Of a stretch of DNA of 51,459 nt, positions 22,352-30,038 are shown piece by piece; position 1 is the stretch's first letter; every line of letters begins with the position of its first letter. The stretch is taken from positions 1-51,459 of the IMG/VR virus record IMGVR_UViG_3300025585_000057. One strand, given 5' to 3'. The stretch comes from a virus. Under the pieces are notes generated by a model, which was not told the origin of the DNA, did not search any database, and was given only the letters and a program-made list of their open reading frames with translations. Made by a program: the position numbers and the translations under genes.

Positions 22352-22381
22352 CTAGCGCATTATGGCTATAGACTACTACAG
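22340..22381 (+). promoter_or_regulatory. Hairpin enclosing the small terminase start codon
   Basis: CTGTAGTAGTCT (22340-22351) and AGACTACTACAG (22370-22381) are perfect 12-base inverted repeats. After one mismatch TAGC pairs with GCTA, leaving the 8-base loop GCATTATG, which contains the ATG of the small terminase (22362). No ribosome site is present upstream. Either a translational control hairpin or the DNA site recognised by the terminase (pac or cos-like). Confidence 0.65.
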
Positions 22382-22952
22382 AGACGACACCGACTTCGGC
22401 GACCTCTTCGGAGATATGCCGAATGAACTATCGCCCCTAGAAGCGAAGTGGTTCGCGATATTCAAAGAGACTCGAGGAGATCGGGTAGCAGCGGACAACG
22501 CCACGGGCAACCCGTTCCGGCATACCTCACCCTCATTAATGCTTCAGCACGAGCTGAGAGCCTATCGTAATTTCAGCAAATGCGATCCACTGTCACGGGA
22601 ACAACGCATCACCAACGAGACCGCCGACGTAGCATTCGCGGATGTAAGGGATCTTCTGGACCCCGATACGGGAGCTCCTAGACCTATTCAGGATTTACCC
22701 AGGCACGTAGCAGCAGCCATTTCTGCAGTCGACGTAACCACGGACGACACCGGCAGAGTCACTATAAAATACAAGATGCATAATAAGCTGGTAGCGTTGG
22801 ACGCGCTCGCTAAGCAGAATAATATGTACAAAGAAAACAACAAGATAGAAGCGGATATCAAGACGGAGGATGTCGGGGATAAGGATATCGCTCGACGGCT
22901 CGCGTTCGTGTTACGACGCGGGATAGAGAGCAAACAGAACTCGGAAGAGTGA
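22362..22952 (+). CDS. terS: Terminase small subunit
   Basis: 196 residues. The N-terminal part is helical with an acidic start (DTDFGDLFGDMPNELSPLEAKWFAIFKET) and the segment RVAADNATGNPFRHTS reads like the HTH region of phage small terminases. The C-terminal half holds the family signature: a beta-hairpin VTTDDTGRVTIKYK followed by helix HNKLVALDALAKQNNMYKEN. Fits the Terminase_2-type small subunit that recognises packaging DNA. The large subunit lies 7 kb downstream. The start codon sits in a hairpin loop. Confidence 0.75.
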   Translation: MAIDYYRDDTDFGDLFGDMPNELSPLEAKWFAIFKETRGDRVAADNATGNPFRHTSPSLMLQHELRAYRNFSKCDPLSREQRITNETADVAFADVRDLLDPDTGAPRPIQDLPRHVAAAISAVDVTTDDTGRVTIKYKMHNKLVALDALAKQNNMYKENNKIEADIKTEDVGDKDIARRLAFVLRRGIESKQNSEE

Positions 22953-22996
22953 AGCACCACTAAGCATAGACGTTCAACTATTATAGGAGCATCACC

Positions 22997-23821
22997 ATGT
23001 CACGCATTCTAAAATCAATCATGGGCCGCAAGCTTGGCCTAGACCACGGAAACGTATTACTGTCGCAAAAGGGGTTTGTATCCGGCGACAACGGCAAACA
23101 AATCGCGCTACCGAGCCCGACTCGTGTAGCGCTATTCGACGATTTCATCGGCGATAGGGTATCAACTAGCGTATGGCAGTTCGTTGAGGGAACCGACTCG
23201 GCTACCTCCTCTGCGGCCATATTAACCGGCGGCATCGGCGGCGTATTACGACTCACAACCGGCGACGCTGGTACAGGTCTGGCTGCCGACACGGAACAAA
23301 TGACCGCGAATCAGTTGATGTGGCAGGCCAGCAATGGCGGGCTATCATTACAGGCGAGATTGAAACTGAGTCAGATTACTGAATGTTACGTGTTCGTCGG
23401 GTTCACCGACACCGTAGCCGCGTCTCTTGAAGCGCCTATCATGTCAGCCGGGTCAGCAGATACGTTCACAACCAACGCGAGCGATGCGGTAGGATTCATG
23501 TTTGACACCCGTATGACAACCGACAACATCTGGTTGACAGGGGTCAAGGCGGATGTTGATGCGACTCACCAGAACTCAGGCGTAGCACCAGTAGCGGCGC
23601 AGTACCTGACGTTACGAGTAGACGTAGATAGCAGCGGCAACGCCACTTTCTACATCAACGGCGTACAACGCGGTACGACTCTGGCCAACGCTATCACAGC
23701 AGCCACGGATCTCACCCCAGTCGTAACGGTATCCAAAACAGCAACCGCGTCTAGCATGACTCTGGACCTGGACTACCTCCATATCACGATGGATCGTGCT
23801 GCGGACGGCGGAGCGGTGTAA
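22997..23821 (+). CDS. Jelly-roll/lectin-like structural protein
   Basis: 274 residues. A short N-terminal helix (1-30) is followed by a beta-sandwich with concanavalin/laminin-G-like strand pattern: LFDDFIGDRVSTSVWQF, GGVLRLTTGD, LSLQARLKLSQITECYVFVGFTD, YLTLRVDVDSSGNATFYINGVQRGT and a final LDLDYLHITMD. That DGNATFYINGV turn is typical of the carbohydrate- or capsid-binding lectin folds found on phage heads and fibres. TAGGAG precedes the start. Likely exposed on the virion. Confidence 0.75.
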   Translation: MSRILKSIMGRKLGLDHGNVLLSQKGFVSGDNGKQIALPSPTRVALFDDFIGDRVSTSVWQFVEGTDSATSSAAILTGGIGGVLRLTTGDAGTGLAADTEQMTANQLMWQASNGGLSLQARLKLSQITECYVFVGFTDTVAASLEAPIMSAGSADTFTTNASDAVGFMFDTRMTTDNIWLTGVKADVDATHQNSGVAPVAAQYLTLRVDVDSSGNATFYINGVQRGTTLANAITAATDLTPVVTVSKTATASSMTLDLDYLHITMDRAADGGAV

Positions 23822-23830
23822 CGTTTTAAC

Positions 23831-23846
23831 GGCCCCTTCGGGGGCC
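23831..23846 (+). terminator. UUCG hairpin after the lectin-like gene
   Basis: GGCCCC-TTCG-GGGGCC forms a very stable six-pair hairpin with a UUCG loop right after the stop codon. No T run follows, so it more likely protects or pauses RNA than terminates; it lies before the ribosome site of the next gene. Confidence 0.5.
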
Positions 23847-23864
23847 TCACTATCGGGGGTTACT

Positions 23865-24107
23865 ATGGCACGACGTAAAGCAGTACTACCGGAAGAAGGA
23901 CAAGTGGGAGCGCCGACATTCGGGGGTCCTGTAGTGTTGGTGTGGTTGGAGCGACTTGAACGGCTATTCGGTATGCCTGAAGGGCACGAAGGAGTCGCGG
24001 AACGTATTCAGGTATACCAGGACAAAGTAAAAGAGGAACTCGGGCGTATTCCTGAGAATAAGGAAGATGTCCTCAACCTCATCTACGAAATCAGGAGCAA
24101 GCAATAA
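23865..24107 (+). CDS. Hypothetical small protein
   Basis: 80 residues from ATG 23865, which follows GGGGG; the longer frame reads back into the lectin-like gene and is rejected. Pro/Gly-rich start (RRKAVLPEEGQVGAPTFGGPVV), then an amphipathic helix (WLERLERLFGMPEGHEGVAERIQVYQDKVKEELG). Stop and next start overlap by one base. Probably a virion-assembly or chaperone-like protein; not recognised. Confidence 0.6.
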   Translation: MARRKAVLPEEGQVGAPTFGGPVVLVWLERLERLFGMPEGHEGVAERIQVYQDKVKEELGRIPENKEDVLNLIYEIRSKQ

Positions 24108-24439
24108 TGAGCGCGCATCCAAGACAACGAAACGGGGTTATCACTCTGATCGCGAACCCATCGGCAGCGGCCACTGCAGAATTGTTAGCGGCACAAGGGA
24201 CGGGGATCAAGATCGAGGTAGTTTCGCTCAAAGTCGTGTCGACCGGGGCGAATACTGTCACGTTCAAATCCGCGACGACAGCCATCGGTTCCGCAGATGA
24301 TCTAGCCGCTAACGGCGGGTACGTTCTGCCGTATAACGAGAACGGTTGGATGGTAACAGCGGCAAATGAAGCGCTAAACGTAACCCTATCGGCAGCTACG
24401 AAAGTAGCGATCCATCTACAGTACAGGTTGACAAAATGA
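24107..24439 (+). CDS. Small beta-rich structural protein
   Basis: 110 residues, AGGAGC site. Sequence TGIKIEVVSLKVVSTGANTVTFKSATTAIGSADDLAANGGYVLPYNENGWMVTAANEALNVTLSAATKVAIHLQYRL is an all-beta sandwich pattern typical of small decoration or fibre-attachment proteins. Followed by an overlapping ATGA start. Confidence 0.65.
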   Translation: MSAHPRQRNGVITLIANPSAAATAELLAAQGTGIKIEVVSLKVVSTGANTVTFKSATTAIGSADDLAANGGYVLPYNENGWMVTAANEALNVTLSAATKVAIHLQYRLTK

Positions 24440-24714
24440 CGAACGTAGCGAACCTAATTGACGCGGTACTGGACCAACCAACAACCAAAAGTGAGCTGCA
24501 AGCGCATCCAGTTGAGGTTGTTGTGGGGAAGTCGATACACGCGATAAAGGCCAAACGCGCTGCGTCACGATTGGCCCGGTTACTATCTGCACCCGCGACG
24601 ACTGAGATTACACAGGCGATCAACACGCACAAGCAGATCCTATTCGATCTCGGGTTCCGCCAACCTAACACGTTGAAAGAATGCAACGAATTGCTGGCAC
24701 GATTGGGGGATTAA
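24436..24714 (+). CDS. Hypothetical helical protein
   Basis: 92 residues, start coupled to the previous stop. Helical throughout (NVANLIDAVLDQPTTKSELQAH, AIKAKRAASRLARLLSA, EITQAINTHKQILFDLGFRQ). Lies inside the cassette of surface proteins, so may be an assembly factor or adaptor. No motif recognised. Confidence 0.55.
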   Translation: MTNVANLIDAVLDQPTTKSELQAHPVEVVVGKSIHAIKAKRAASRLARLLSAPATTEITQAINTHKQILFDLGFRQPNTLKECNELLARLGD

Positions 24715-24717
24715 GCT

Positions 24718-25173
24718 ATGGCAACAACATTAAATCTGTTTGATAATTGGCGTAAGATCGTTGCCGATCCGACAAGGGCGGCAGCGGTATCGGGTACGCT
24801 CAAGATCGCGCTATTTGCATCGTTCAGCCCGAATCAGAATACCTACGACTACTACGACGACTGCACCCCGGGTACAAACGAGGTGACGGGATCGAACTAT
24901 ACGGCGAGGGGTAATGCTCTGGCGTCACCAACCTGGACGGGACCGAGTGGTGCGGGGTTATTGACGTTCGACGCTGACGACCCGACGGCGTGGTCCCAAC
25001 ACGCATCGGGTTTTAGTAATGCCCGAAGAGCGGTTATTTACTACGATACCGGGGTCAACAGTACTTCGACATTGGTAGGCTATACAGATGATTTCGGTGC
25101 GGACGTGGGTAACGTGGCAGCGGATTTCTCTATAACGCTGAACGCCTCTGGCATTTACACCTCACCGAGGTAG
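24718..25173 (+). CDS. Beta-rich structural protein
   Basis: 151 residues. Begins NLFDNWRKIVADPTRAA, then a beta-sandwich with many T, S, G and aromatics (YDYYDDCTPGTNEVTGSNYTARGNAL, WTGPSGAGLLTFDADDPTAWSQ, ARRAVIYYDTGVNSTSTLVGYTDDFG). Such proteins occur beside fibre genes in phages. Followed after three bases by the first glycine-rich fibre. Confidence 0.65.
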   Translation: MATTLNLFDNWRKIVADPTRAAAVSGTLKIALFASFSPNQNTYDYYDDCTPGTNEVTGSNYTARGNALASPTWTGPSGAGLLTFDADDPTAWSQHASGFSNARRAVIYYDTGVNSTSTLVGYTDDFGADVGNVAADFSITLNASGIYTSPR

Positions 25174-25176
25174 CGC

Positions 25177-26520
25177 ATGTACATACTCGCGAGTACGTCA
25201 GACGTCATTCGCGTTACCACCGATGCAGCCGCAGCGGTGGATTGTCACGCCACCTGGGTGGACAACAACGCGGGTACTATCACACCGGGGCGGACCAATA
25301 CCGCCTCGATTACTACAGCCACGACCACACCGGTCGTGAGTTCGCCAGCAGCCTCGACTTACCGAGGAATCAAGAAGTTAGCCATATTCAACACACACGG
25401 GAGCGTACGAACGTCCATCGACGTTGGGCATTACGACGGAACCACGGAAGAGACGATCTACTCGACGATTCTGGGACCTGGGGAATTCGTAATATACACC
25501 GAAGGGGTTGGCTGGCAACGTTTCAACGCCAATGGTGAATTGATGAAGGCCGGTGTCGCTCAGGCTGCGTGCGACAAACAGGCATTCGCGGCGGACGGAA
25601 CCTGGACTAAACCCACTGGGTTCACCCCGAAATTTGTTATCGTCGATCTATGGGGCGCGGGCGGGGGAGGTGGAGCCGGAGCTTCACTTGCTACTGCAGT
25701 CGCGGCTCACGGAGGCGGCGGAGGTGGGGGCGGGGCGTTCGTGCGCCAAGTATTTATGGCCTCGGATCTCACCAGTACGGTAGCTGTCACGATCGGGGTA
25801 GCGGGGACTGCGGGGACACCAGGAGCAGCAGGTGCGCTTGGCGGGGATGGCGGCGTCGGAGGTACAACCACTTTCGGAAGCTATTTATCTGCATACGGCG
25901 GCGGCGGCGGTAGAGGCGGTGCGATAACCGCAGCGATATCAGGAGGCGGCGGAGGCGGCGGCGGTGAAGGCGCTGGCGGTACAGGAACGACAGTCGGGGG
26001 GACCGGAGGCGTGCCTACTGCAACAACAGTAGCGATAGGGTTTCAGGGAGTTACAGGCAGCGCAGCGGCGAACCCGAATGGGGCCGACTGGGGCGGGGCC
26101 CCTGGCGGGAGCGCCTCTAGCGCGGCAACCCCGGTGGCGTTTCCTGGGGGTACTTCCATGCGCGGCGGCGGCGGCGGAGGTCAAGGGGGTTGCCATACCA
26201 GTACCCCAGCGGTAACAACCGGGTCGGATGGCGGGGCTTCTGGAACGTATTCAGCAACCGGCGGTGGCGGGGGCGCAGTTGGTACGAGTGGCCCGTCACC
26301 GACGGTGGGCACTGCGGGGTCTGATGGATCTTCTCTACGCGGCGGACACGGAGGAGGAGGTGGTGGCTCTACGGTAACAGCCGCGACTGCTGGTAAGGCT
26401 GGCGGAAACGGGGGGCGTGGAGGTGGAGGCGGAGGTGGCGGAGGTATTGGGCAAAACCCAGGATTGGGGGGCGCTGGCGGGGCTGGCGGAGCGGGATACG
26501 CGATAATTTACAGTTACTAA
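25177..26520 (+). CDS. Glycine-rich fibre protein, first of three paralogues
   Basis: 447 residues. The N-terminal 130 residues (ILASTSDVIRV, DCHATWVDN, TITPGRTNTASITT, ..GWQRFNANG) form a conserved attachment domain shared with the two following genes. Next comes a KP-T-x-F-x-P-K-x-VIVDLWGAGGGGG segment and a long Gly-rich region (about 160-440) of GGGGG-type clusters ending YAIIYSY. The Gly-rich part fits polyglycine-II-like sandwich folds of fibre-tip adhesins. Ribosome site GAGGT. Probable receptor-binding fibre. Confidence 0.8.
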   Translation: MYILASTSDVIRVTTDAAAAVDCHATWVDNNAGTITPGRTNTASITTATTTPVVSSPAASTYRGIKKLAIFNTHGSVRTSIDVGHYDGTTEETIYSTILGPGEFVIYTEGVGWQRFNANGELMKAGVAQAACDKQAFAADGTWTKPTGFTPKFVIVDLWGAGGGGGAGASLATAVAAHGGGGGGGGAFVRQVFMASDLTSTVAVTIGVAGTAGTPGAAGALGGDGGVGGTTTFGSYLSAYGGGGGRGGAITAAISGGGGGGGGEGAGGTGTTVGGTGGVPTATTVAIGFQGVTGSAAANPNGADWGGAPGGSASSAATPVAFPGGTSMRGGGGGGQGGCHTSTPAVTTGSDGGASGTYSATGGGGGAVGTSGPSPTVGTAGSDGSSLRGGHGGGGGGSTVTAATAGKAGGNGGRGGGGGGGGGIGQNPGLGGAGGAGGAGYAIIYSY

Positions 26521-26521
26521 A

Positions 26522-27874
26522 ATGATAATACTTGCAAGCACTTCCGATGTAATACGAGTCATAACCGGTACAACCGGATCGGCTATCGATTGCCACGCCT
26601 CGTGGGTGGACAACTCATCGAGCACGATTACGCCGGGTAGGACCAACACGGCCTCGATAACGACCAACACGACAACCACGGTATGCGGATCGCCTGGGGC
26701 GTCGGCGTATCGGGTACTGAAGAACCTCACGATCTGTAACACTCATGCCTCGGTAGCCACCTCGATTGAGGTTGAACACTTCGATGGAACAACGGCGGAG
26801 ACTCTATACAAAACAACATTGCTGCCAGGGGAGTTCGTCGTTTATGACGACGACGCTGGCTGGCAGAGGTTCAACAGCGAAGGCTCGGAAGCTGGTGTAG
26901 GTCGCGCAGGAATAAATGTGGATGTCCAGGAATTCAGCGCGAATGGAACCTGGGTAAAGCCCACGACCTTTAAACCGAAGCAGGTAATAGTCGACATGTG
27001 GGGCGGTGGCGGTGGTGGGGGTAGTGGCGGTTTTGCTGCCTCCGCCGCCACGGTGCACAAAGGCGGGGGAGGTGGAGGGGGAGGTTGCTTTCGTCGGTAC
27101 ATAATAGATCCTTCTGTACTACCCGATACCGTGGCGGTTGTGGTAGGACTCGGGGGACAAGGAGGTATTGAGACCACGACCACCGCGCCACAAGCGGGAA
27201 CCGCCGGAGCGGTTGGGGGCACTACCTCTTTCAATGGGAACTATCTAGCCTACGGCGGCGGCGGCGGCGCTGGAGGAGTAAACACCGCCGCCAACTCGGG
27301 CGGCGGCGGCGGTGCGGGGTGGAACGGCGCGGGGGGCACTGGGGGGGCCACGGGGGGCTCTGGGGGGGTTCCTGCTGTTACAACTAACGCGACAAACGGA
27401 AACGGAGTAGCGTCAAGTGTAGCTACGGTGCCAATACCGGCCTATGAAGGTGGCGCGGGCGGCGGGGGTTCCTCAAACACACCCGCGGTATTCGCCGGTG
27501 GTACGTCTATGAGAGGCGGCGGCGGCGGAGGGGCCGGGGGGTGTACCGATGCAGTACCCGCGGTTGTTGCACCATCGGCGGGCGGCGCTTCAGGAACGTA
27601 CAGTCTATCCGGGGGAGGGGGAGGAGCAGCAGGAACCAGCGGCGCTTCTCCGACAGATGGCACAGCAGGATCGGCAGGAACTTCACTACGCGGCGGCCAT
27701 GGTGGGGGAGGTGGCGGGTCTACGGTTACTGCGGCTACTAATGCGGGTAAGGGGGGCAACGGAGGTGCGCGAGGAGGCGGCGGCGGCGGCGGGGGGACGA
27801 CCACTGCAGTTACAACCGACGGCGGAGCGGGGGGTAAAGGGGGAGATGGTTATGTTATTGTTTATACATACTAA
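26522..27874 (+). CDS. Glycine-rich fibre protein, second paralogue
   Basis: 450 residues with the same plan as the first: attachment domain (1-130), KPTTFKPKQVIVDMWGGGGGGG boundary, Gly-rich body, end YVIVYTY. No ribosome site precedes it, so coupling to the upstream gene is likely (its start is one base after the stop). Its first 90 bases are almost identical to the third paralogue. The Gly-rich loops differ strongly from its neighbours, as expected if they determine receptor choice. Confidence 0.8.
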   Translation: MIILASTSDVIRVITGTTGSAIDCHASWVDNSSSTITPGRTNTASITTNTTTTVCGSPGASAYRVLKNLTICNTHASVATSIEVEHFDGTTAETLYKTTLLPGEFVVYDDDAGWQRFNSEGSEAGVGRAGINVDVQEFSANGTWVKPTTFKPKQVIVDMWGGGGGGGSGGFAASAATVHKGGGGGGGGCFRRYIIDPSVLPDTVAVVVGLGGQGGIETTTTAPQAGTAGAVGGTTSFNGNYLAYGGGGGAGGVNTAANSGGGGGAGWNGAGGTGGATGGSGGVPAVTTNATNGNGVASSVATVPIPAYEGGAGGGGSSNTPAVFAGGTSMRGGGGGGAGGCTDAVPAVVAPSAGGASGTYSLSGGGGGAAGTSGASPTDGTAGSAGTSLRGGHGGGGGGSTVTAATNAGKGGNGGARGGGGGGGGTTTAVTTDGGAGGKGGDGYVIVYTY

Positions 27875-27877
27875 AAT

Positions 27878-29239
27878 ATGATAATACTTGCAAGCACATC
27901 AGACGTAATACGAGTCATAACCGGTACAACCGGATCGGCTATCGATTGTCATGCTTCGTGGATAGACAACGCCTCGGGCGTAATGACTCCCGGACGAACG
28001 AATACCGCCTCGATAACAACCAACACGACTACGACTATTGTAGCCGCGCCAGCCGCATCGACCTATAGATCGATACGGCACATAACAATATTCAACACAC
28101 ACGCATCCGTAGCAACCTCGGTGGAGGTCGAACACTACGACGGCACAACGGCGGAATCCTTATACAAAATTACGTTAGCAGCCGGGGAATCGGTGCAGTT
28201 CATCGATGACCGCGGTTGGTTCGAGTACAACGCCAGTGGAGTACAGCAGCCTATAGACGACATTACTGCGATAGGTTCTGCGGTTGATAGACAAGAATTC
28301 TCGGGTACAGGAACCTGGACCAAACCAACGCACATGAAAGCAACGATGGTGGTTGTTGAGCTATGGGGTGGAGGAGGTGGAGGCGGCGGAGGAGGAGTGA
28401 ACAACGCGGTGGCTACGAAAGGCGGCGGCGGTGGGGGAGGTGGCGCTTATATGCAGCAGATCTTCGCAGCTAGTGATCTAACAGATACAGTTACCGTGAC
28501 GATAGGCAATGGCGGAACGGCTGGCACGAGCGTAGCAGGTAGCGGGGGAGCCGCAGCCGGGGGTAATGGGGGCACGGGCGGTACGACTACTTTCGGGAGT
28601 TATCTATCAGCATTCGGCGGCGGGGGTGGAGTGGGCGGGGCTAGTTCTGGCGTGGCGAGTGGAGGAGGGGGAGGCGCGGGTCTAGGTGCCGCTGGAAGCG
28701 TTGGCACAACTGTGGGCGGCGCGGCTGGATGGCCAACAGGGGTAGGGTTATTAGGCTCAGGGGAGCCGGGGCAAGCCACGGTGGTCTCGAATACTACAGA
28801 ATTCGGGGGGTGTGGTGGCGGGGGCTCCAGTGCCATCCCTGGAACGGGGGGTGCGGGGGGTGCCTCTCGGTACGGCGGAGCTGGCGGCGGGTCGGGCGGG
28901 GCGCATACCGCTACGCCTGCCGCCGTCGCGGCAGGACCCGGCGGGGCTTCTGGTTTCAGTGCAGGTAATGCTGGGGGAACAGCGGGGTTTATAGGTGGTA
29001 AAGGCGGCGGGGCGGGCGGACCTGGGGCCAGTTTGCTCACTACCGGAGGCGGGGGGTCCGGCGGCGGCGGTGGTGGTGCTAATGCCCTGGCGGTTACAGT
29101 GGATGCAGGAGCCGGAGGTGCTGGAGGTTTAGGCGGCGGGGGAGGTGGCGGAGGTGGGGCCAGCCTAGCCACGACAGGAACCAGCAGCGGAGCGGGTGGT
29201 CTGGGTGGGGGTGGGTATGCGATAATACATACCTACTAA
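27878..29239 (+). CDS. Glycine-rich fibre protein, third paralogue
   Basis: 453 residues: attachment domain with REWD-free variant loops (FIDDRGWFEYNASG), KPTHMKATMVVVELWGGGGGG boundary, Gly-rich body and end YAIIHTY. Shares a 44-base exact stretch with the second copy (26549-26592 and 27905-27948). No ribosome site. Together the three genes encode alternative or co-assembled fibre tips. Confidence 0.8.
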   Translation: MIILASTSDVIRVITGTTGSAIDCHASWIDNASGVMTPGRTNTASITTNTTTTIVAAPAASTYRSIRHITIFNTHASVATSVEVEHYDGTTAESLYKITLAAGESVQFIDDRGWFEYNASGVQQPIDDITAIGSAVDRQEFSGTGTWTKPTHMKATMVVVELWGGGGGGGGGGVNNAVATKGGGGGGGGAYMQQIFAASDLTDTVTVTIGNGGTAGTSVAGSGGAAAGGNGGTGGTTTFGSYLSAFGGGGGVGGASSGVASGGGGGAGLGAAGSVGTTVGGAAGWPTGVGLLGSGEPGQATVVSNTTEFGGCGGGGSSAIPGTGGAGGASRYGGAGGGSGGAHTATPAAVAAGPGGASGFSAGNAGGTAGFIGGKGGGAGGPGASLLTTGGGGSGGGGGGANALAVTVDAGAGGAGGLGGGGGGGGGASLATTGTSSGAGGLGGGGYAIIHTY

Positions 29240-29248
29240 GAGGCGGCT

Positions 29249-30037
29249 ATGGCTATCGTAAAAGGGCTTTGGGACAAGACAGCGGTAAATAAGGGGTGGT
29301 TCGATCCACAACTTATAACCGTTGGTTGGTTTGATAAGCGCCTCATCGATGACCTGAATCCGCCAGTAGTCAAGGATCTGACAGCGGCCACGTTCACCTT
29401 TACTTCTGCCACACTGCAGAACCGATTGACTCTGAACCCGACAACAGGCGCGCTTACTTTTAGCCCTAAAACGACGCAGAATACCCAGACAAATAGGCCG
29501 ACAGCGGCTACATTCAACTTCAGCGGGCAGGCGTATAACAGCTTCCTTGCGATGTCTACCACAGCAGCGGTATTCAGCTTTACCAGCAATGCTATAGCGA
29601 GTGCCAACTCACACGGGCTATCTACGCCATCCTTTGGGTTCGATGGCACAGACGTTAGCCTCGCGATGAACAACACGCCAACCGCAGCGACATTCAACTT
29701 TACTGCAGGTGCTTTAACACAAACCCTCGATGCTACGCTTACGACACCGACAGCGACCTTCACAGCGAATACGATACAGAATCGGAATACCGTCACACCT
29801 ACCCCTCCAGAGTTTTTATTTGTGCCGCAGGATGTCACCTATGTCGCGAATGTTGTTTTAGAACTAACCGTGGCCACGCTTGCACTAACACCGGCAACTA
29901 CCCAGAATACGAATACGATAGAACTATCAGCAGCAACATTCCTGATTCAATCAGCGGGAGACCTGGAGCTGGTTATAGGCGGGGGCGTTCTGCCAGATCC
30001 GTTGAAAATACGACCACTAATTGGAGTTGGTTTATAG
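29249..30037 (+). CDS. Repeat-built beta protein of the fibre cassette
   Basis: 262 residues, AGAGG site. Opens with a short repeat pair (KGLWDKTAVNKGWFDPQL and VGWFDKRLIDD). From about 45 to 240 eight or nine degenerate repeats of about 24-28 residues follow, each with TAATFxF and TQNTxT or LxMxTT segments (for example TAATFTFTSATLQNRL, AATFNFSGQAYNSF). An extended beta-solenoid or stacked beta-sandwich is likely. Probably a fibre shaft or virion decoration. Ends two bases before the large terminase start. Confidence 0.7.
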   Translation: MAIVKGLWDKTAVNKGWFDPQLITVGWFDKRLIDDLNPPVVKDLTAATFTFTSATLQNRLTLNPTTGALTFSPKTTQNTQTNRPTAATFNFSGQAYNSFLAMSTTAAVFSFTSNAIASANSHGLSTPSFGFDGTDVSLAMNNTPTAATFNFTAGALTQTLDATLTTPTATFTANTIQNRNTVTPTPPEFLFVPQDVTYVANVVLELTVATLALTPATTQNTNTIELSAATFLIQSAGDLELVIGGGVLPDPLKIRPLIGVGL

Positions 30038-30038
30038 A

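Noticed and set aside
27442-29172. Long Pro-rich frames on the minus strand opposite the fibre genes
   Set aside because: They are the complement of Gly codon runs (GGC/GGG read as CCG/CCC), and have no ribosome sites or domain features.
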